Shown here one piece after another: positions 8,538-16,889 of a stretch of 64,000 bases of DNA. Within the stretch, counting starts at the first letter, position 1. Each line of letters opens with the position of its first letter. The position numbers were made by a program, and so were the translations under genes. This stretch comes from SW4 sp042466115 (GTDB taxonomy: Bacteria > Pseudomonadota > Alphaproteobacteria > Rhodobacterales > Rhodobacteraceae): positions 1,302,001 through 1,366,000 of the forward strand of contig NZ_JAXHBQ010000001.1 in the NCBI RefSeq assembly GCF_042466115.1, in the 5' to 3' direction. The notes below the pieces were generated by a model. That model was not told the DNA's origin. It did no database searches and saw nothing but the letters and a program-made list of their open reading frames with translations.

Positions 8538-9524
8538 TCCCTGCCCGAACAGCCCCGTCAGCGCCCGTTTCACCAGCGCCGTGACGGCGGGGCGCTTGAC
8601 CGCGTGAAATGGCAGCGGGCGGCAAACCTCGATCGCGGCCACACCCACACGCGCGGTCAGCGCACCGTTGATCACGCCTTCACCAAAGCGGCGTGACACT
8701 TTGGACAGCACACCGCCACCAGCGACCGAGCCGATCAGATCGTCGCCCACGGCCACCGCACCCGTGGCCACAAGATGCGTCAGCACCGTGCGCGTCAGGC
8801 GCCAACTGCCCAGCACACCGGATCGCCCGCCATAGATTTCTGCAATGCGCCGGATCATCCGCAGGTTCGCCGTCAGCGCCGTAAACACATCGGCCAGCGC
8901 CAGCGGCACAATCGCCGTGACCATCGCCACCTGCCGCGCGGCGGCTTCGACCTCGCGCAGGGCGCGCTGATCAAGGGGGGCCAGCACATCGGCCTCGGCC
9001 AACCCGATCAGCCCGTCCGCGTCCAACACATCACCACTGCGTTCGCCCAGCCGTTCGCGGCCCCATTCCGTATCGGCGCGACCCTTATACAGCGTTTCAA
9101 GTTGCCCCAGCACGGCGCGCGCGTCTTTGACATCACCGCTGACCAGTGCCGCCGCCGCAGCGGTTTGAATCTTGTCCACGCGGCGCAAGCGGCTGAACGC
9201 CGCCAGTTCGCGCAGGGCGATAATCAGCAACACGATGCAAAACAGCGCCACCAGCGCCATGGCGATCCCGCCCAAGACGGGCGAGCGGTCTAGCAATCCG
9301 TTCACGAAATCCCACGCGGCGATGGACACGGCAAAACCGACAATCGCCGCCAGCAACGACCAGAACCACCGCGCCAAACGCGACGGTTTGCGCGCGGCCA
9401 GCACCGCCGCCTGCTGCATCGCCGCCTGCGGGGCCACGTCCGGCACGGCGGGCGCGGTGGCAGGTGTCAGGTCAGGCGCATCGCCTTCAAGGTCGATCAG
9501 CACGGGGCCGGTTTTCCTGGTCAT
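8529..9524 (-). CDS. YcjF/TIGR01620-family inner membrane protein (DUF697)
   Basis: The 331-residue protein has a Pro/Ala-rich cytoplasmic N-terminus, two hydrophobic segments at about residues 50-105 (FWSLLAAIVGFAVSIAAWDF; IAMALVALFCIVLLIIALRE) and a DUF697-like C-terminal region (GLIGLAEADVLAPLDQRALREVEAAARQVAM...). This matches the YcjF/TIGR01620 family, which is regularly found next to YcjX. Its start overlaps the end of the upstream ycjX-like gene (ATGA at 9521-9524), so the two are translated together. The 3' end overlaps the convergent monooxygenase gene by 9 bp. The family is linked to envelope stress in other proteobacteria; the molecular role is unknown. Confidence 0.85.
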   Translation of the reverse strand: MTRKTGPVLIDLEGDAPDLTPATAPAVPDVAPQAAMQQAAVLAARKPSRLARWFWSLLAAIVGFAVSIAAWDFVNGLLDRSPVLGGIAMALVALFCIVLLIIALRELAAFSRLRRVDKIQTAAAAALVSGDVKDARAVLGQLETLYKGRADTEWGRERLGERSGDVLDADGLIGLAEADVLAPLDQRALREVEAAARQVAMVTAIVPLALADVFTALTANLRMIRRIAEIYGGRSGVLGSWRLTRTVLTHLVATGAVAVGDDLIGSVAGGGVLSKVSRRFGEGVINGALTARVGVAAIEVCRPLPFHAVKRPAVTALVKRALTGLFGQGSK

Positions 9525-10945
9525 AACCGATCCCCGATCAGAAACTGCGCGGCCTTGTCCAAGCGAATATGCGGTGGACCGTCACCCGGTTTCAGGGTCA
9601 GCGGGGCGGGCGCGAAATCCATCACGCTATAGTCCGCATCAAGCCATTTTTCGGCCCCCTCGCGCGCTGGCCCCAGCAGATGCGCGGGGTCATCGGGCAG
9701 ATCGCCGGGATAGAAGGCAGCCTGCTTTCCACCCTCCAGCAACTGCCCACGCACCACGTCCAGTTTGCGGCCATCATGGCTGATCTGATCCTCCACCGTG
9801 GTGCGCAGCGCGGCGATGGACATGGCGGCTGTCTCGGCCCCTGCGAAATCGGCACGGTCCTTGGCGTCACGCAGCAGAGCTTGGGTGATCGCTGTCAGTT
9901 GCGGGTGTTGTGAATGGTGCAGATGGTCGGCCTTGGTCGCGGCGAACAGGATCTTTTCAACCCGCCGCCCCTGAAAAATGCGGCTCAGAAATGCATTCCG
10001 TCCGGGACGGAACGCCGCAAGAATATCAGCCATCGTGGCGCGCATGTCCTCGACCGCGGGCGGGCCTGCGTGGATCGCGCCCAGCACATCAACCAGCACG
10101 ATCTGGCGGTCGATCCGTGCGAAATGATCGCGAAAGAACGGCTGCACCACGTTGCGTTTGTAGCTGTTGTAGCGGCGCGCAAATTCGCGACCCAGCGACC
10201 GGCGCGGCGCATCGCCCGCCGGCAAAGGCGCGAATGTCAAAACCGGCGAGCCTTCCATATCGCCGGGCAACAAAAACCGCCCCGGCGTGCAATCGGAATA
10301 CCCCGCCGCGCGCGCAGCCTGCAGATAGGCCGTGAACGCCGCGGCCAGATCTTGGGCGACGGTTTCGTCCAGCCGCGCGGTGGTGTCCGTTTTGGCGAGC
10401 AATGCAAGGAATGCGGCCGCTTCGGCCCGCCCTTCCATGCGCGCCAGTGTATTTGCCGACCACTGCGCGAAATCCTTGTCCATCAACCCAAGGTCCAGCA
10501 GCCATTCACCCGGATAATCAACAATATCCAGATGCACGGTGCGCGGCCCCTGCAAGCCCGACAGCAGCCCAGTGGGTTGGACACGCAGCGACAGGCGCAA
10601 TTCGCTGATCCGGCGCGTGCCTTGCGGCCATTCAGGGGATTTCGCTGTCAGTTTCGCCAGATGCGCCTCGTAATTGAAACGCGGCAACGTGTCGTCGGGC
10701 TGGGGCTGCAAATAGGCCGTCTGGATCGCACCATTGGCGGCAGCGACCAGTTGCGGCATCCGGCCGCGGTCCATCAGGTTCGCCACAAGGGATGTGATGA
10801 ACACCGTTTTGCCTGCACGCGACAACCCCGTGACGCCCAGCCGGATCACCGGTTCGCTAAAGGGCGCGGTCACGGTATCGGCCACGCCTTCGACGCTGCG
10901 CACGATCTGGTCGGCGATGCCGCCTGCGATTGACCCTAACCCCAA
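9521..10945 (-). CDS. YcjX-family P-loop NTPase (DUF463)
   Basis: The protein is about 474 residues with a Walker A loop GLSRAGKTVF near residue 40 and a DxxxYPGEWLLDL segment typical of the YcjX family. These proteins are dynamin/Ras-like GTPases associated with the phage-shock response in enterobacteria. There is no ATG at the 5' end. A TTG at 10945 is preceded by AGGGAAAGG seven bases upstream and gives an N-terminus like that of relatives (LGLGSIAGGIADQIVRSVEG). A GTG at 10990 would add 15 residues but has no Shine-Dalgarno. The gene is translationally coupled to the DUF697 partner and diverges from truA across 94 bp. Confidence 0.87.
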   Translation of the reverse strand: MGLGSIAGGIADQIVRSVEGVADTVTAPFSEPVIRLGVTGLSRAGKTVFITSLVANLMDRGRMPQLVAAANGAIQTAYLQPQPDDTLPRFNYEAHLAKLTAKSPEWPQGTRRISELRLSLRVQPTGLLSGLQGPRTVHLDIVDYPGEWLLDLGLMDKDFAQWSANTLARMEGRAEAAAFLALLAKTDTTARLDETVAQDLAAAFTAYLQAARAAGYSDCTPGRFLLPGDMEGSPVLTFAPLPAGDAPRRSLGREFARRYNSYKRNVVQPFFRDHFARIDRQIVLVDVLGAIHAGPPAVEDMRATMADILAAFRPGRNAFLSRIFQGRRVEKILFAATKADHLHHSQHPQLTAITQALLRDAKDRADFAGAETAAMSIAALRTTVEDQISHDGRKLDVVRGQLLEGGKQAAFYPGDLPDDPAHLLGPAREGAEKWLDADYSVMDFAPAPLTLKPGDGPPHIRLDKAAQFLIGDRL

Positions 10946-11039
10946 GTGTAAACCTTTCCCTACTCGCCCCCAAGATAGGTGGCGCGACACGGGATGTGTA
11001 GGGATTGATTTCGCCCCCCCTTCCCCCTATGCGACACAC

Positions 11040-11807
11040 ATGCCCAGATATGCCCTGAAAGTAGAATATGATGGCGGCCCGTTTTCGGGTTGGCAGCGGC
11101 AGGCAGACCAGCCTTCGGTGCAGGGCGCAATTGAATCCGCGCTTGCCCAGCTTCAGGACGGGGAACACCGCATCGCCGCCGCAGGACGCACCGATGCCGG
11201 CGTGCATGGGCTGGGCCAAGTGGCCCATTGCGATCTGACCCGCGATTGGGAGCCCTTTCGCCTGTCCGAGGCATTGAATTATCACCTCAAACCGCAGCCC
11301 GTGGCGATTGTCGGCTGCGCGGCTGTGGCCGATGACTGGCACGCGCGGTTTTCAGCGGTCGAGCGGCGCTATCTGTTCCGCCTGATCGCACGGCGAGCGC
11401 CCCTGACCGTGGAACGGGGCAAAGCATGGCGCGTGCCCCACCGGCTTGATAGTGCGGCGATGCAGGCAGGGGCGGATCAGTTACTGGGCCTGCACGATTT
11501 CACGACCTTCCGGTCGTCGATCTGTCAGGCCGACAGCCCGATCCGCACGCTCGACGAATTGCGGGTCCAACAGGTCCGTGACGGGGATCAGCAAGAGTTC
11601 CACCTTCACGTGCGCGCGCGGTCCTTCCTGCACAATCAGGTACGCAGCTTTGTCGGCACGCTGGAACGGGTCGGCGCGGGGGCTTGGGCACCCGATGACG
11701 TAGGCGCGGCATTGGCAGCGCGTGATCGCGCGGCCTGCGGCCCCGTCTGCCCGCCCGACGGGTTGTATCTGGCCGGTGTCGGCTACCCCGACGATCCTTT
11801 CGCCTAG
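11040..11807 (+). CDS. truA: tRNA pseudouridine(38-40) synthase TruA
   Basis: TruA converts uridines 38-40 of the tRNA anticodon arm to pseudouridine. The 255-residue protein has the N-terminal YALKVEYDGGPFSGWQRQ, the catalytic-aspartate motif AAGRTDAGVHGLGQV, and the later HDFTTFRSS and ARSFLHNQVRSFVGTL segments, all standard for TruA. The start is the ATG at 11040 (MPRYALKVEYDG); the longer open frame upstream has no family similarity. The 3' end overlaps the convergent DUF3726 gene by 4 bp. Confidence 0.96.
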   Translation: MPRYALKVEYDGGPFSGWQRQADQPSVQGAIESALAQLQDGEHRIAAAGRTDAGVHGLGQVAHCDLTRDWEPFRLSEALNYHLKPQPVAIVGCAAVADDWHARFSAVERRYLFRLIARRAPLTVERGKAWRVPHRLDSAAMQAGADQLLGLHDFTTFRSSICQADSPIRTLDELRVQQVRDGDQQEFHLHVRARSFLHNQVRSFVGTLERVGAGAWAPDDVGAALAARDRAACGPVCPPDGLYLAGVGYPDDPFA

Positions 11808-12319
11808 TCGTTGTCGGTCAGGCCAGCCCCTGCGCCCGCCGCGCGCGAGGTTTCGGTTTCGGGCACAAAGGTGCGCGCGGCCAGTTTCATCAGGGCGGCC
11901 CAGGCTGCCCCCTCGACCGTTACAGGCCCGATCGCAAGCGTGACCGTGGCCCCTTGCCCGACGGCAATCACCACGCAGTCGTCCTGCACATCGCAGGCCA
12001 GACCCGCGCCAAACCGGTTTGCCATGCTGACCAACCCGACGAAAAGGAGAGGTAGGTCGGCCCCGTTGATCCGTTGTTCGCCCTGCCCTGCGCGCACCAA
12101 ATCAATCGCGGTCGGGCCTGCCATCACAGCGCACCCGTGGCCATCTGTCCACGCCGTGTGCGGACAATCCAGTGCCGCCGCCAAGGCACCCATATCCCCG
12201 CCCAGCGCGATGTAATCGGGCATGGCAGCGGCGATGTCCTCGGCGTGGCCAAGCGGCACGCCAGCGCCGCGCGCCGCCTTAAGGACAAGGCCCTGCACCT
12301 CGTTGAGGGACCGCATCAT
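11804..12319 (-). CDS. DUF3726-like protein of unknown function
   Basis: A 171-residue soluble protein begins MMRSLNEVQGLVLKAARGAG, followed by a helix and a Gly/Ala-rich body with a C-terminal beta segment (CVVIAVGQGATVTLAIGPVTVEG). The N-terminal SLNEV...A.RGAG pattern matches my recollection of DUF3726. The ATG at 12319 overlaps the stop of the upstream gene (ATGA), so it is coupled to the large unknown protein. It is the last gene of a three-gene unit with that protein and an M19 dipeptidase. In pseudomonads a similar trio accompanies dimethylglycine catabolism genes; that link is from memory and unproven here. Confidence 0.65.
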   Translation of the reverse strand: MMRSLNEVQGLVLKAARGAGVPLGHAEDIAAAMPDYIALGGDMGALAAALDCPHTAWTDGHGCAVMAGPTAIDLVRAGQGEQRINGADLPLLFVGLVSMANRFGAGLACDVQDDCVVIAVGQGATVTLAIGPVTVEGAAWAALMKLAARTFVPETETSRAAGAGAGLTDND

Positions 12320-13971
12320 GCGGCAAAGGTGGGCAGCCACCAATCGTCAGCGCAATCCAGTTCATCGGCCAATGGCGCGCCCTGTGCCAGCGTGATCCGC
12401 GTCCAGCGGTCCGACTTTGGGTCAAATTTCGCCGCGCCAAAGAACGCCAGCTTGCAACGCAGCATATCAATCGGCAGGCAGTTATCGCAGATCAGGTTGT
12501 CGCGGATTTCAGCATAGGGGTGGCGTGCCAGCGTCTGCACGCGCCGCGCGGCGGACCGCAATTCGGGACGGGCGGCCAGCAACGGCGCAATCGGGCCGGT
12601 CTCCCCGTCCAGTGCCTGCGCCAGCGCCTTGACCTGCCGCGCAATATCCAGCGGGCTTTCCAGCTCGGCCCCGTCCTCGATGAATCGCGACCCAAGACGG
12701 GGTTCCTGTTTCGCCTCGGACACATACCAGAACTGCGCACACTGGCGCGGGTCCGCAAAATCGGTGTCAACGGCCCACTGCCAATCCTGCAGGATCAGCG
12801 CCGCCAGATCGGCACAGGCCATCGCCGGATCAAGAACGGGAACAAAGGGCGTCGACATGCAATCGGTCAACCCGTCGATCAAGTCACCAAAGGGTTCCAG
12901 AACCAGCGCCGCGATCAATTCCTGCGTATCCACAGACCAGCGTGTGCTGTCATCAATCAACCGGTCCAGCGGGGCAGCGCTGCTCATGAAATCTGGCGTC
13001 AGAAACGCGGCGACCTCGGGCCATTCGCGGCGCAGCACATCAATCCGGTCCTGCGCGATCCGGTCGGGCACCTGCCATTCCGCCAGATGCTGCGCCGCCC
13101 GCATCACCAGTTCATAGATGCGCGCGATCTGATCAGGCGTCAGCGTTTCAACAGCCCGCACGCGCGCCAAAGCGGTTTCACGCACCTGCATCCACGCATC
13201 CAGCAACAACGGGTGCGACACCAGAAACGGGGCCATTCCCAACCCCGTCGAATTGCCAATCCCAAGGTGGCGTTTCAGGTGGCGATCAAGGGGGGCGCCA
13301 CCCACATGTTCGACCAGATCGTGGGTAAAGCCACGGATCAGCCAGACCGTCAGCATTTCGGCAGCAAAAGGGCCGGACATGCCTGCACGGTCGCTGAACT
13401 GGCCCCGATCGGCGATCCCGAACTTGCCGTTGCCATAAACGGCCGTCGTGCGCATCAGGTAGCCGATATCGCGGATCATCGCTTCGTCCGGTTGGCCACC
13501 TGCGCGCAAGGCGTCCACCACATGGGCAAACAGGCGCACGGATTTGTTGGCACGGCTCAGGACCAGATCGCGCGGATCAAAGCGCGCGGCTTCCTGTTGG
13601 GGGGCGGCACGACAGATGCGCGCGATTGCGCTGTCATCGGGCACCCCATCATACAACACATAGGATGTGTCCCACGCCGTCGCGATCACGCGGTCGGTGC
13701 GCATTTCCGGCGGCAGATCGGTTGAAACCGCCACCAGCGAATAGGTATGGCCGCCAAAATCCACGCTATAGACCGCATGACCGAACCCGTTTTCGTCAAT
13801 CTTCCATACCGGACGCATGACCTGCGCGCCCTCGGCCCCAAGGCGGCGGGTGACGGATCGCAGGAATGACAGGCGCGTTGGAAACCCCGCCCCCATGCGG
13901 CGCAGGCGCATCACATCGGCAGGTGGACGCAGGGGCCTTTGCGGGATACTGGGGTGATGATCGTCAAGCAT
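12316..13971 (-). CDS. Large conserved protein of unknown function (DUF5943-like) coupled to a dipeptidase
   Basis: The protein is about 551 residues, starting at the ATG at 13971 (MLDDHHPSIPQRPLRPPADV); the longer open frame upstream is read within the dipeptidase gene and is unlikely. No signal peptide or membrane helix is evident. It is Trp- and His-rich, with landmarks TDRVIATAWDTSYVLYDG, MRTTAVYGNGKFGIADR, RGFTHDLVEHVGG and a C-terminal EIRDNLICDNCLPIDMLRCK holding a CxxC pair. I do not recognise a catalytic domain with confidence. It overlaps both neighbours, an M19 dipeptidase upstream and a DUF3726-like protein downstream, so the three are probably one functional set. Confidence 0.7.
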   Translation of the reverse strand: MLDDHHPSIPQRPLRPPADVMRLRRMGAGFPTRLSFLRSVTRRLGAEGAQVMRPVWKIDENGFGHAVYSVDFGGHTYSLVAVSTDLPPEMRTDRVIATAWDTSYVLYDGVPDDSAIARICRAAPQQEAARFDPRDLVLSRANKSVRLFAHVVDALRAGGQPDEAMIRDIGYLMRTTAVYGNGKFGIADRGQFSDRAGMSGPFAAEMLTVWLIRGFTHDLVEHVGGAPLDRHLKRHLGIGNSTGLGMAPFLVSHPLLLDAWMQVRETALARVRAVETLTPDQIARIYELVMRAAQHLAEWQVPDRIAQDRIDVLRREWPEVAAFLTPDFMSSAAPLDRLIDDSTRWSVDTQELIAALVLEPFGDLIDGLTDCMSTPFVPVLDPAMACADLAALILQDWQWAVDTDFADPRQCAQFWYVSEAKQEPRLGSRFIEDGAELESPLDIARQVKALAQALDGETGPIAPLLAARPELRSAARRVQTLARHPYAEIRDNLICDNCLPIDMLRCKLAFFGAAKFDPKSDRWTRITLAQGAPLADELDCADDWWLPTFAA

Positions 13972-14947
13972 GTGCAGCCCCGAAACTGTTGTCATAAAAC
14001 GCCAGCCAGTTGTCGCCCATGATCCCGTCGACCTCGGCCGTATCAAACCCGACAGCGGCCAGCCCGTCGCGGATATTGCCGAAATCACGGTTGTCGTTGA
14101 ACCAGCTTGGCATCGGCGGGAAACCGGCATCGCTGGCCGATCCTTCACCATAATCAATCACCTTGGACCAACGGCCCACGCGCATCCATTCGACAACGCT
14201 GTCGGGGTGGTCCTGACACAGGTCCGTGCCGATGCCCAAGTGCCTTGCGCCGTAACGGCTCGCCGCCTCGGCCACCATTTCGCAGAAATCCCGCACCGTG
14301 CAATCGGACCCGCCCTTCAGGTGATGGGGATAGACGGAAAAGCCAAGCATGCCGCCCGCATCCGTCAGCGCGCGCAACACATCGTCGGATTTGTTGCGCA
14401 GGGCAGGATGCCACCAATGGGGATTGGCATGGGTGATGGCGATGGGACGAGTGGAATGATCAATTGCTTCCAGCGTGGAACGATCACCGGAGTGGCTCAT
14501 GTCCACCACCAGCCCGACACGGTTCATTTCATGCACCACCTGTCGCCCCATACGGGTCAGGCCGGTGTCATCGTCTTCGTAACAGCCCGTGGCCAGCAAG
14601 GATTGGTTGTTATAGGTCAGCTGCATGAACCGGATGCCCAGCTGGTGACAGATTTCCACAAGGCCGATGTCGTCTTCGATCGGGCTTGGGTTCTGAAAAC
14701 CAAAGAAAATCGCCGTGCGCCCCGTGTCGCGCGCGCGGCGCACATCGTCGCCCAAAGTGCCCTTGAAGATCAGATCGGGGAACTGTTCAAAGTAGCGGTT
14801 GAACCGTTCCAGTTGCAGCACCATCTCGCGGAAACTTTCGTGGTAGGCGATGGTCACATGCACCGCATCAACACCGCCCGCGCGCATCTGGCGAAAGATC
14901 TTTTCCGACCAATTGGCGTATTGCAGATTATCAATCAAATATCCCAT
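13964..14947 (-). CDS. Membrane-dipeptidase-like protein (peptidase M19 family), atypical N-terminus
   Basis: The 327-residue protein shows the M19 core motifs LVVDMSHSGDRSTLEAI and the THANPHW metal-ligand region, plus a late DNWLAFYDN. Canonical members begin with a D-G-H-N-D motif that binds the zinc pair. Here the N-terminus is MGYLIDNLQYANWSE, with no HxD, so the metal site differs or the real substrate is not a dipeptide. It is the first gene of a minus-strand unit whose second gene overlaps it by 8 bp. It diverges from tamA. It is not closely similar to the other M19 member at 39049-40077, which keeps the DGHND motif. Confidence 0.82.
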   Translation of the reverse strand: MGYLIDNLQYANWSEKIFRQMRAGGVDAVHVTIAYHESFREMVLQLERFNRYFEQFPDLIFKGTLGDDVRRARDTGRTAIFFGFQNPSPIEDDIGLVEICHQLGIRFMQLTYNNQSLLATGCYEDDDTGLTRMGRQVVHEMNRVGLVVDMSHSGDRSTLEAIDHSTRPIAITHANPHWWHPALRNKSDDVLRALTDAGGMLGFSVYPHHLKGGSDCTVRDFCEMVAEAASRYGARHLGIGTDLCQDHPDSVVEWMRVGRWSKVIDYGEGSASDAGFPPMPSWFNDNRDFGNIRDGLAAVGFDTAEVDGIMGDNWLAFYDNSFGAAHA

Positions 14948-15095
14948 GCGGCAAGGTTAGCGCCTTGTCACATCAGGTAAAGCGCATTCGCGCCGAAAAC
15001 GGGCTGTTTCCCGCCCGAATGAAACCCGATCACATGGATATGCGTTTCAGTTCCCGCAGGACTGCGTTAATGGTAAACCAAAGACGGGGGCGATC

Positions 15096-16889
15096 ATGCG
15101 AGCAGCTTGGCAAGCCATCATAGCAACGACTTTTCTTGGCTTGGCAGGCACGTCTGCACAGGCGCAAGAGGTGCGTTTGAATGCCCCGGGTGCCAGCGCC
15201 GACCTGCGCAGCGCCCTGCGCGGCGCGTCCCTGACGATCAGCCTGTCGCGTGATGACGAAGGCGCAGTCGCCCAGGACTTTGTCGCCGCCGCGCGTGCCG
15301 ATTATCAACGCCTTTTGACCGGACTTTACAGCGAGGGATACTACGGCGGCACGATCTCGATCCTGATCGACGGGCGCGAGGCGGCAGGGATCGCCCCGCT
15401 GGATTCCCCCGCAAGCGTTGGCGTGATCACCCTCAACGTTGATCCCGGACCGCGATTCACCTTCGGGCGCGCCGAAATTACGCCCTTGCCCACCGGCACG
15501 GTGTTGCCCGAAGGGTTCGCCACAGGCCGCCCTGCCCGCTCGGATACGATCCGCGAGTCTGTGATCGTGGGTGTCGATGCCTGGCGCGACGAGGGCCACG
15601 CCAAGGCAGCACCCGCAGCGCAACAGATCACCGCGCGCCACGGTGATGCCGCCCTTGATGCCCGTGTGCAGATTGACCCTGGTCCGCAGTTGAGATTCGG
15701 ACCACTGATCGTGCGCGGGGCTGAAAACATCCGCCCCGAACGGATCATCGAAATTGCGGGCCTGCCCAGTGGCGGCATCTTTTCCCCCCAAGAACTGGAC
15801 CGCTCACTTGCGCGGTTGCGCCGGGTCGAGGCCCTGCGCTCGGTCGCGTTTTCCGAAGGCGAGATCGCGTCGGGGAACACCCTGCCGATTACCGCGCAGA
15901 TATCCGAACAAACCCCGCGCCGCGTTGGTTTCGGGGCTGAATACTCATCGGTGAATGGCGCGACCCTGTCGGCGTTCTGGATGCACCGCAACCTTTTGGG
16001 CGGGGCCGAACGGTTTCGCGTCGCGGGCGAAGTTTCGGGCCTTGCAGGGGAAACTGCGGGGCTTGATTACACGCTGGGGGCCAGTTTCCTGCGCCCCGGC
16101 ACCCTGCGGCCCGACGTGGATTTCTATGCCGATCTGGACCTTATGCAGCTGGACGAACCCGACTATTTCTTGCGTCAGGTCACGGCCGAAACCGGCCTGA
16201 TCCGCCGCGTGCGCGAGGAATTCATCCTCGAGGTCGGCCTTGGCATCCGCAGCGGTGAGGTCAGTGATGATCTGGGCGATCGCCGCTATACCCTGCTGAC
16301 GCTGCCGATCGAGGGGACATTGGACATGCGCGATGACCCGCTAGACGCGACGATAGGGTTTTATGCCAACGCCGAAATCACGCCTTTTGTCGGGTTGACC
16401 GGAAGCGCCAATGGCGGGCGCATCTACGGTGACGGCCGGATTTATCGCAGCTTTGGGACCGATGATCGCGTAACACTGGCGTTTCGTGGCCAGATCGGAT
16501 CGTTGATCGGCGCCGATGCCACAGATGTCCCCTCGGACCTGTTGTTTTATTCGGGTGGCGGCGGCACCGTGCGCGGCCAACCCTACCAATCGCTGAATGT
16601 CGATCTGGGAGGCGGTGTCGAAATCGGCGGCAGTTCGTTTCTGGGCGCACAGATAGAAGCCCGCGTGGACGTGACCGATACCATCGGTATCGTCGGGTTT
16701 TATGACGTGGGTTATATCGGAACGGACGCCGTGCCGTTGCAAAACGGCGATTGGCACGCCGGTGCGGGCATCGGGCTGCGCTATGACACTGGCATTGGGC
16801 CGATCCGGCTTGATGTTGCAACTCCTGTCGGGGGCGACACCAGCGGGTCAGCGGTGCAAATCTACCTTGGGATTGGACAGTCGTTTTGA
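15096..16889 (+). CDS. tamA: Autotransporter assembly outer-membrane protein TamA
   Basis: TamA is the Omp85-family outer-membrane component of the translocation and assembly module, which helps insert outer-membrane proteins and link the two membranes. The 597-residue protein has a signal peptide (cleavage probably after TSAQA, about residue 23). POTRA-like domains cover about residues 30-270, and a 16-strand barrel follows with GFGAEYSSVNGATLSAFW and the terminal YLGIGQSF ending in aromatic F. The start ATG at 15096 has GGGGG upstream. Its stop overlaps the start of tamB (TGATG), so expression is coupled. Confidence 0.93.
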   Translation: MRAAWQAIIATTFLGLAGTSAQAQEVRLNAPGASADLRSALRGASLTISLSRDDEGAVAQDFVAAARADYQRLLTGLYSEGYYGGTISILIDGREAAGIAPLDSPASVGVITLNVDPGPRFTFGRAEITPLPTGTVLPEGFATGRPARSDTIRESVIVGVDAWRDEGHAKAAPAAQQITARHGDAALDARVQIDPGPQLRFGPLIVRGAENIRPERIIEIAGLPSGGIFSPQELDRSLARLRRVEALRSVAFSEGEIASGNTLPITAQISEQTPRRVGFGAEYSSVNGATLSAFWMHRNLLGGAERFRVAGEVSGLAGETAGLDYTLGASFLRPGTLRPDVDFYADLDLMQLDEPDYFLRQVTAETGLIRRVREEFILEVGLGIRSGEVSDDLGDRRYTLLTLPIEGTLDMRDDPLDATIGFYANAEITPFVGLTGSANGGRIYGDGRIYRSFGTDDRVTLAFRGQIGSLIGADATDVPSDLLFYSGGGGTVRGQPYQSLNVDLGGGVEIGGSSFLGAQIEARVDVTDTIGIVGFYDVGYIGTDAVPLQNGDWHAGAGIGLRYDTGIGPIRLDVATPVGGDTSGSAVQIYLGIGQSF

